DNA of 64,000 bases from Pedobacter sp. Leaf216 (GTDB taxonomy: Bacteria; Bacteroidota; Bacteroidia; Sphingobacteriales; Sphingobacteriaceae), in contig NZ_LMKM01000035.1 of NCBI RefSeq assembly GCF_001421515.1, forward strand, positions 24,943-88,942. Reading direction: 5' to 3'. The position numbers were made by a program, and so were the translations under genes. Of the stretch, positions 60,795 to 64,000 are shown in pieces. The notes below the pieces were generated by a model, which was given only the letters and a program-made list of their open reading frames with translations, was not told the DNA's origin and ran no database searches. Numbering within the stretch: position 1 is the first letter of the stretch; every line of letters begins with the position of its first letter.

Positions 60795-62093
60795 GTGTCT
60801 TTAGATAAATTAAAACTTAGCAAACCACTTGTTGCAGCCATGACTGACGCAGGATTTTTAACACCAAAAGAAATCCAGTCCAGAACAATGTCGCGCATTT
60901 TAGGTGGTCAAGATGTTATAGCGGTGGGACCAGAGGGTTCGGGAAAAACGACAACTTATGTTTTAGCTACTTTAATGAAATTGAAGTATGCTTTTGAAGA
61001 AGCACCAAGGGCTTTAATTTTAGTGCCAGATGCAGAACATGTTGATCACGTTTTGGAACAGTTTAAATTATTAAACCGCAATAGCACTTTTAGGATTTTG
61101 GGTATTGATAGCCGTGGTGCAGTTGATACGCAAATGAACGAAATAACAGATGGATGTGATATTATTGTTGCAGTACCTGATCGCGCACGTGCTTTATACT
61201 TAAAACTGGCACTTAATACCAATAAAATTCAATTGTTTATTGTAGATAATGCAGAGCTTATCGTTAAAAAAGGCTTGCAACTGCCCGTTGTAGAATTGGC
61301 CAATAGTGCTTATAAATCTCAGCATGTAGTATTTACTGAAGTATTGCATGAGAAATTAAACCATATGATTTCTCCTTTCATGAAAGATTCTACCACAACT
61401 ATAGAGGTAGATGAAATTGGCGAAAAACAAGCTGAAGTATATCAGCAAATGCTTTACCAGGTACCAAATTTCAGAACAAAGCTTAACCTGTTAACCCTAT
61501 TGTTAAATGATGCTGAGGTTTTTGATAAAGTTATAGTATTTGTGAACACCCGCTTAACTGCTCAAACAGTTTATAAAAATTTTAATCATACCAAAGAAAA
61601 CGAGATTACCATTTACCGCTCATTATTTTTTGATGATAAAGGTTATGATGATATTGAAGATTTTAAAGATAATCCTGAGGCCAGGGTGCTAATTGTGGCC
61701 AATGAGAATCTCGAAGAATTAAATATTAAGGGAATTCCTTTTATTTTGCACCTAGAATTACCTGAGCAAAAAGAAACTTTAATTCAGCGTATTGTTAAAC
61801 ACGATGATGAGGATGTGGTAGCAATTACTTTTTCTACAGATATTGAATTAATCGAGGTTAAAAAGATTGAACAAGCCATTGGTCAGAAATTAGAGGTAAT
61901 GGAATTGCCAGAAGATTTAAAAGTTGTTGATGCAGTAGCCAAGCCTAAGAAAAAGAAAGGCACCGATGAGGAAGAAGATACCGATCGTGGCGCGGCCTTT
62001 CATGAGAAGAAAGCCAGTAACTTAAAAAATTACAACTATAGTGCTGGTACAAAAGCCAAAATGACTTATAAGAATAAGAAGGGTTTATCTTAA
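60795..62093 (+). CDS. Degenerate DEAD-box helicase-like protein
   Basis: A 432-residue RNA-helicase-like protein, GTG start. The Q motif (FLTPKEIQ) and Walker A GPEGSGKT with Lys51 remain. The DEAD box reads Asp151-Asn-Ala-Glu154. The SAT motif is replaced by FTEV. Motif IV-like VFVNTRLTAQTVYK is present, while the motif V region reads ANENLEELNI and motif VI is QRIVKHDDED instead of HRIGRTGR. ATP binding may persist, but unwinding is doubtful. The C-terminal tail is Lys-rich (KPKKKKGTDEEEDTDRG). Monocistronic. Confidence 0.85.
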   Translation: MSLDKLKLSKPLVAAMTDAGFLTPKEIQSRTMSRILGGQDVIAVGPEGSGKTTTYVLATLMKLKYAFEEAPRALILVPDAEHVDHVLEQFKLLNRNSTFRILGIDSRGAVDTQMNEITDGCDIIVAVPDRARALYLKLALNTNKIQLFIVDNAELIVKKGLQLPVVELANSAYKSQHVVFTEVLHEKLNHMISPFMKDSTTTIEVDEIGEKQAEVYQQMLYQVPNFRTKLNLLTLLLNDAEVFDKVIVFVNTRLTAQTVYKNFNHTKENEITIYRSLFFDDKGYDDIEDFKDNPEARVLIVANENLEELNIKGIPFILHLELPEQKETLIQRIVKHDDEDVVAITFSTDIELIEVKKIEQAIGQKLEVMELPEDLKVVDAVAKPKKKKGTDEEEDTDRGAAFHEKKASNLKNYNYSAGTKAKMTYKNKKGLS

Positions 62094-62115
62094 CTAAATA
62101 ATCGTTTTTATAAAT

Positions 62116-62145
62116 CGCCATCCTGCACTTGTTTCCGGATCTTTT
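62116..62145. repeat. Dispersed hairpin repeat copy
   Basis: CGCCATCCTGCACTTGTTTC followed by CGGATC is a variant of the CCTGAACTTGTTTCAGGAT unit seen at 7821, between the helicase-like and OmpA genes. Confidence 0.4.
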
Positions 62146-62228
62146 AAGGTTAGCTCAATTTTACAAGTGTGGTGTTATACATTGAGTATATGGATCCTGA
62201 TAAATTCAAATTGACGAAAGTTAACATA

Positions 62229-62266
62229 AAAAAAGCTCCTCAGAAATTAATCTGAGGAGCTTTTTT
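62229..62266. terminator. Bidirectional terminator between convergent genes
   Basis: AAAAAGCTCCTCAG / CTGAGGAGCTTTTTT with an 8-base loop, between the helicase-like gene and the OmpA gene. Strong stem with A and T runs on both sides. Confidence 0.85.
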
Positions 62267-62284
62267 GTTAGTTGTTATTTACGA

Positions 62285-63568
62285 TTAATATAAAGTAAAC
62301 TCTACACGACGGTTTTGTTGACGACCAGCTGCAGTTTTGTTGGTTGCAATTGGTTGGTCAGGTCCGTAACCTGTAGCTTCAACTCTTGATGCATTAGCAC
62401 CTTGAGATACTAAGTAAGCTTTCACCGATTCAGCTCTATCTTTAGATAAACGTAAGTTTAATTCTCTACCACCGGTATTATCAGTATGGCCAGCTAATTT
62501 TAAGCTAAAGTTTTTCTCAACTAATAAAGCAGCAACACGGTTTAAAGTAGCATAAGATTTAGAACGGATAGTTGATTTACCTAAATCAAATTCCAAATTA
62601 GAAATTGCATCTTTAACAACTTTACGATCTTCTTCAGTAATTACTCTTGTTTCTTTAATTACTTCACGTTGAACTTTAATTGGGCAACCAGAACCATCAA
62701 CAACTGTACCTGATGCAGTACCAGGGCATTTATCGAATTTGTTTGCTACACCATCATTATCATCATCACCAAGATCTTTTGCATATTGCTCTCTATCACG
62801 TTGTGCATTTTGCTCAGCAGTAGATAATGCTCTTCTTAATTCTGAACTTTCTTCAGCACTTTCTTTACGTAAGTTTGCTAATGAACTGTAGTTTTGTAAT
62901 TGAGGTTTTTCTTTGCTACCCAATGCAAATTCAACACCTGCATGTGCATAAGCGAATCTACTTTTAGGTAATGATTCTGGCGATTTGATGAAATTTACAT
63001 CGTAACCTAAATCAATGTTGATACCTTTTGCAACACCTAATTTAACACCAGCACCAACCGGGATAAACCAACCTTCTCTATTGTTGCTTTCGCTTACAAT
63101 TGCGCCACTTGTGCTATAATCAGACGACATGTAACCAGCACCACCTTTTAAATAAGGAATTAATACTGCATTTTCGTTATTGATGTTGATGTTAGCAACA
63201 TTGAAAACTGCTGTTAAAGCTCCAGACCATTCAACACTTTGTTGAAAATCAGTTGCTCCATTGGTAGATTTAATATCACCTCTTAAGAAATCAGCCTGGA
63301 TACCTAAAGATGGTAAAATTTGTTTTCTAACGTTTGCACCGTAACCGATACTTTTAAATTCTTTTGCTCTAACACTTCCTGATCCGAAGATGGTGTTAGG
63401 AGAAAGTATTCCTCCGTGTACACCTACAGTCCATGTGCGGAAAGATTTTTCTCCAAATCTTGTTCCTGTTGTAGTACTGGTTGTAGTTGGCGTCTCCTGT
63501 GCAAATAATTGTGATGATAAACCTAATAAAGCAACCAACATTGTTGATTTTGTAATTCTCGTATTCAT
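62285..63568 (-). CDS. OmpA-family outer-membrane protein
   Basis: A 427-residue outer-membrane protein. Signal peptide (1-23, ending LFAQ), an N-terminal beta-barrel of about 200 residues (SWTVGVHGGILSPN-like start, HAGVEFALGSKEK), a helical linker rich in Glu and Arg, one thrombospondin-type-3 segment DDDNDGVANKFDKCPG, and a C-terminal OmpA peptidoglycan-binding domain with NLEFDLGKSTIRSKSYATLNRVA and GHTDNTGGRELNLRLSKDRAESV. It tethers the outer membrane to the cell wall. The start ATG at 63568 gives a normal signal peptide. Followed by a terminator. Confidence 0.95.
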   Translation of the reverse strand: MNTRITKSTMLVALLGLSSQLFAQETPTTTSTTTGTRFGEKSFRTWTVGVHGGILSPNTIFGSGSVRAKEFKSIGYGANVRKQILPSLGIQADFLRGDIKSTNGATDFQQSVEWSGALTAVFNVANININNENAVLIPYLKGGAGYMSSDYSTSGAIVSESNNREGWFIPVGAGVKLGVAKGINIDLGYDVNFIKSPESLPKSRFAYAHAGVEFALGSKEKPQLQNYSSLANLRKESAEESSELRRALSTAEQNAQRDREQYAKDLGDDDNDGVANKFDKCPGTASGTVVDGSGCPIKVQREVIKETRVITEEDRKVVKDAISNLEFDLGKSTIRSKSYATLNRVAALLVEKNFSLKLAGHTDNTGGRELNLRLSKDRAESVKAYLVSQGANASRVEATGYGPDQPIATNKTAAGRQQNRRVEFTLY

Positions 63569-63803
63569 TTTCTTCTATTTTGTAATTAATAGTCTCTTAA
63601 CAGTTTTTATATCGTACTGTTTTGCATCGACTAAGAAAAAATCTTGCCAAAGGAGATATTTTACATACAAATAGCATGTTATCAGAAGATTAGCATGTTA
63701 AAATAAATTCACAGAAATGTTACTTAGCATTAAGAAATACTCATTATTATGTATATTATTCTATACATTTTTACTATTGCGGCTTAAGGAAAGAATTGTT
63801 TAT

Positions 63804-64000
63804 TTATTTTTCGGATGGATTTTTCTTTCCGTTTAAAAGCATTTCCAAGGTTTTTTCGAGCCTGTTTAAGCGGGTTTTTTCTTGTTTTGCCGATATAACC
63901 CATAGCACATATTCTTTACGGTGGGAATAAGCGAGTTGGTTAAAGTAAGCCAATGCTTTAGGTTGGTTTTCAAGAATACTTTTCAAATCCTCTGGAAGTT
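63804..64000 (-). CDS. YdeI/OmpD-associated family protein, C-terminal part only
   Basis: The gene runs beyond the right edge, so only the last 65 residues are seen. ALAYFNQLAYSHRKEYVLWV and KQEKTRLNRLEKTLEMLLNGKK match the C-terminal signature of the YdeI/OmpD-associated (bacteriocin-protection-like) family. A TTG at 63986 is internal, since the frame continues upstream as LPEDLKSIL. The full function is unclear for the family. Confidence 0.82.
   Translation of the reverse strand, partial: LPEDLKSILENQPKALAYFNQLAYSHRKEYVLWVISAKQEKTRLNRLEKTLEMLLNGKKNPSEK

Overview
The window comes from an AT-rich member of the Bacteroidota, most likely a Sphingobacteriaceae such as Pedobacter. The signs are a SusC/SusD outer-membrane pair, many short lipoproteins with a Bacteroidota-style lipobox, DUF3857 and DUF4142 proteins, weak or absent Shine-Dalgarno sequences, and TAnnTTTG -7 boxes before some genes. 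It looks like ordinary chromosome: no insertion sequence, prophage or CRISPR array is visible. Assignment to a genus is inference.

Layout. 1-4.7 kb: subtilisin-like protease, DUF4142 lipoprotein, GNAT enzyme, YajQ-type protein and a histone H1-like protein. 4.8-14.2 kb: ppk1-ppx, a repeat block, the oxidative pentose phosphate genes pgl/zwf/gnd with a polyphosphate-glucokinase-like ROK protein behind them, and a sterol-desaturase-family membrane enzyme. 14.7-24.3 kb: a SusC/SusD locus that carries phosphoesterase, glycerophosphodiesterase and GDSL hydrolase genes instead of glycosidases. 24.3-36.1 kb: bioF-bioD, a LexA-like repressor divergent from a GIY-YIG protein, a protease/TolB/barrel fusion, PBP1A, PPK2, RNase P RNA and a PIN toxin-antitoxin pair. 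36.1-41.6 kb: a one-strand copper/haem locus (cytochrome c, SCO, YHS, lipoprotein, Cys-rich outer-membrane protein, MbnH-like di-haem protein, MbnP, Cys/His small protein). 41.7-64 kb: a HEPN-motif protein resembling ApeA defence proteins, phosphohexomutase, aspartate kinase and lysA with two small membrane genes between them, a transglutaminase/DUF2569 fusion, acyl-CoA dehydrogenase, folB, a GlcD-like oxidase, Hsp20, a conserved unknown, a YoeB-like toxin-antitoxin pair, LD-carboxypeptidase, a degenerate DEAD-box protein and an OmpA protein. The window ends inside a YdeI-like gene.

How the genes fit together. Phosphate is a recurring theme. PPK1 and PPK2 handle polyphosphate, Ppx degrades it, and the PpgK-like kinase could use it to make glucose 6-phosphate, the substrate of the adjacent zwf/pgl/gnd set. 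The SusCD locus looks built to take phosphate or glycerol from phospholipid-type esters. The second theme is copper: the adjacent MbnP and MbnH-like genes, with SCO and several Cys-rich partners, look like an envelope copper-handling system. Dispersed hairpin repeats and convergent-gene terminators punctuate the gaps.
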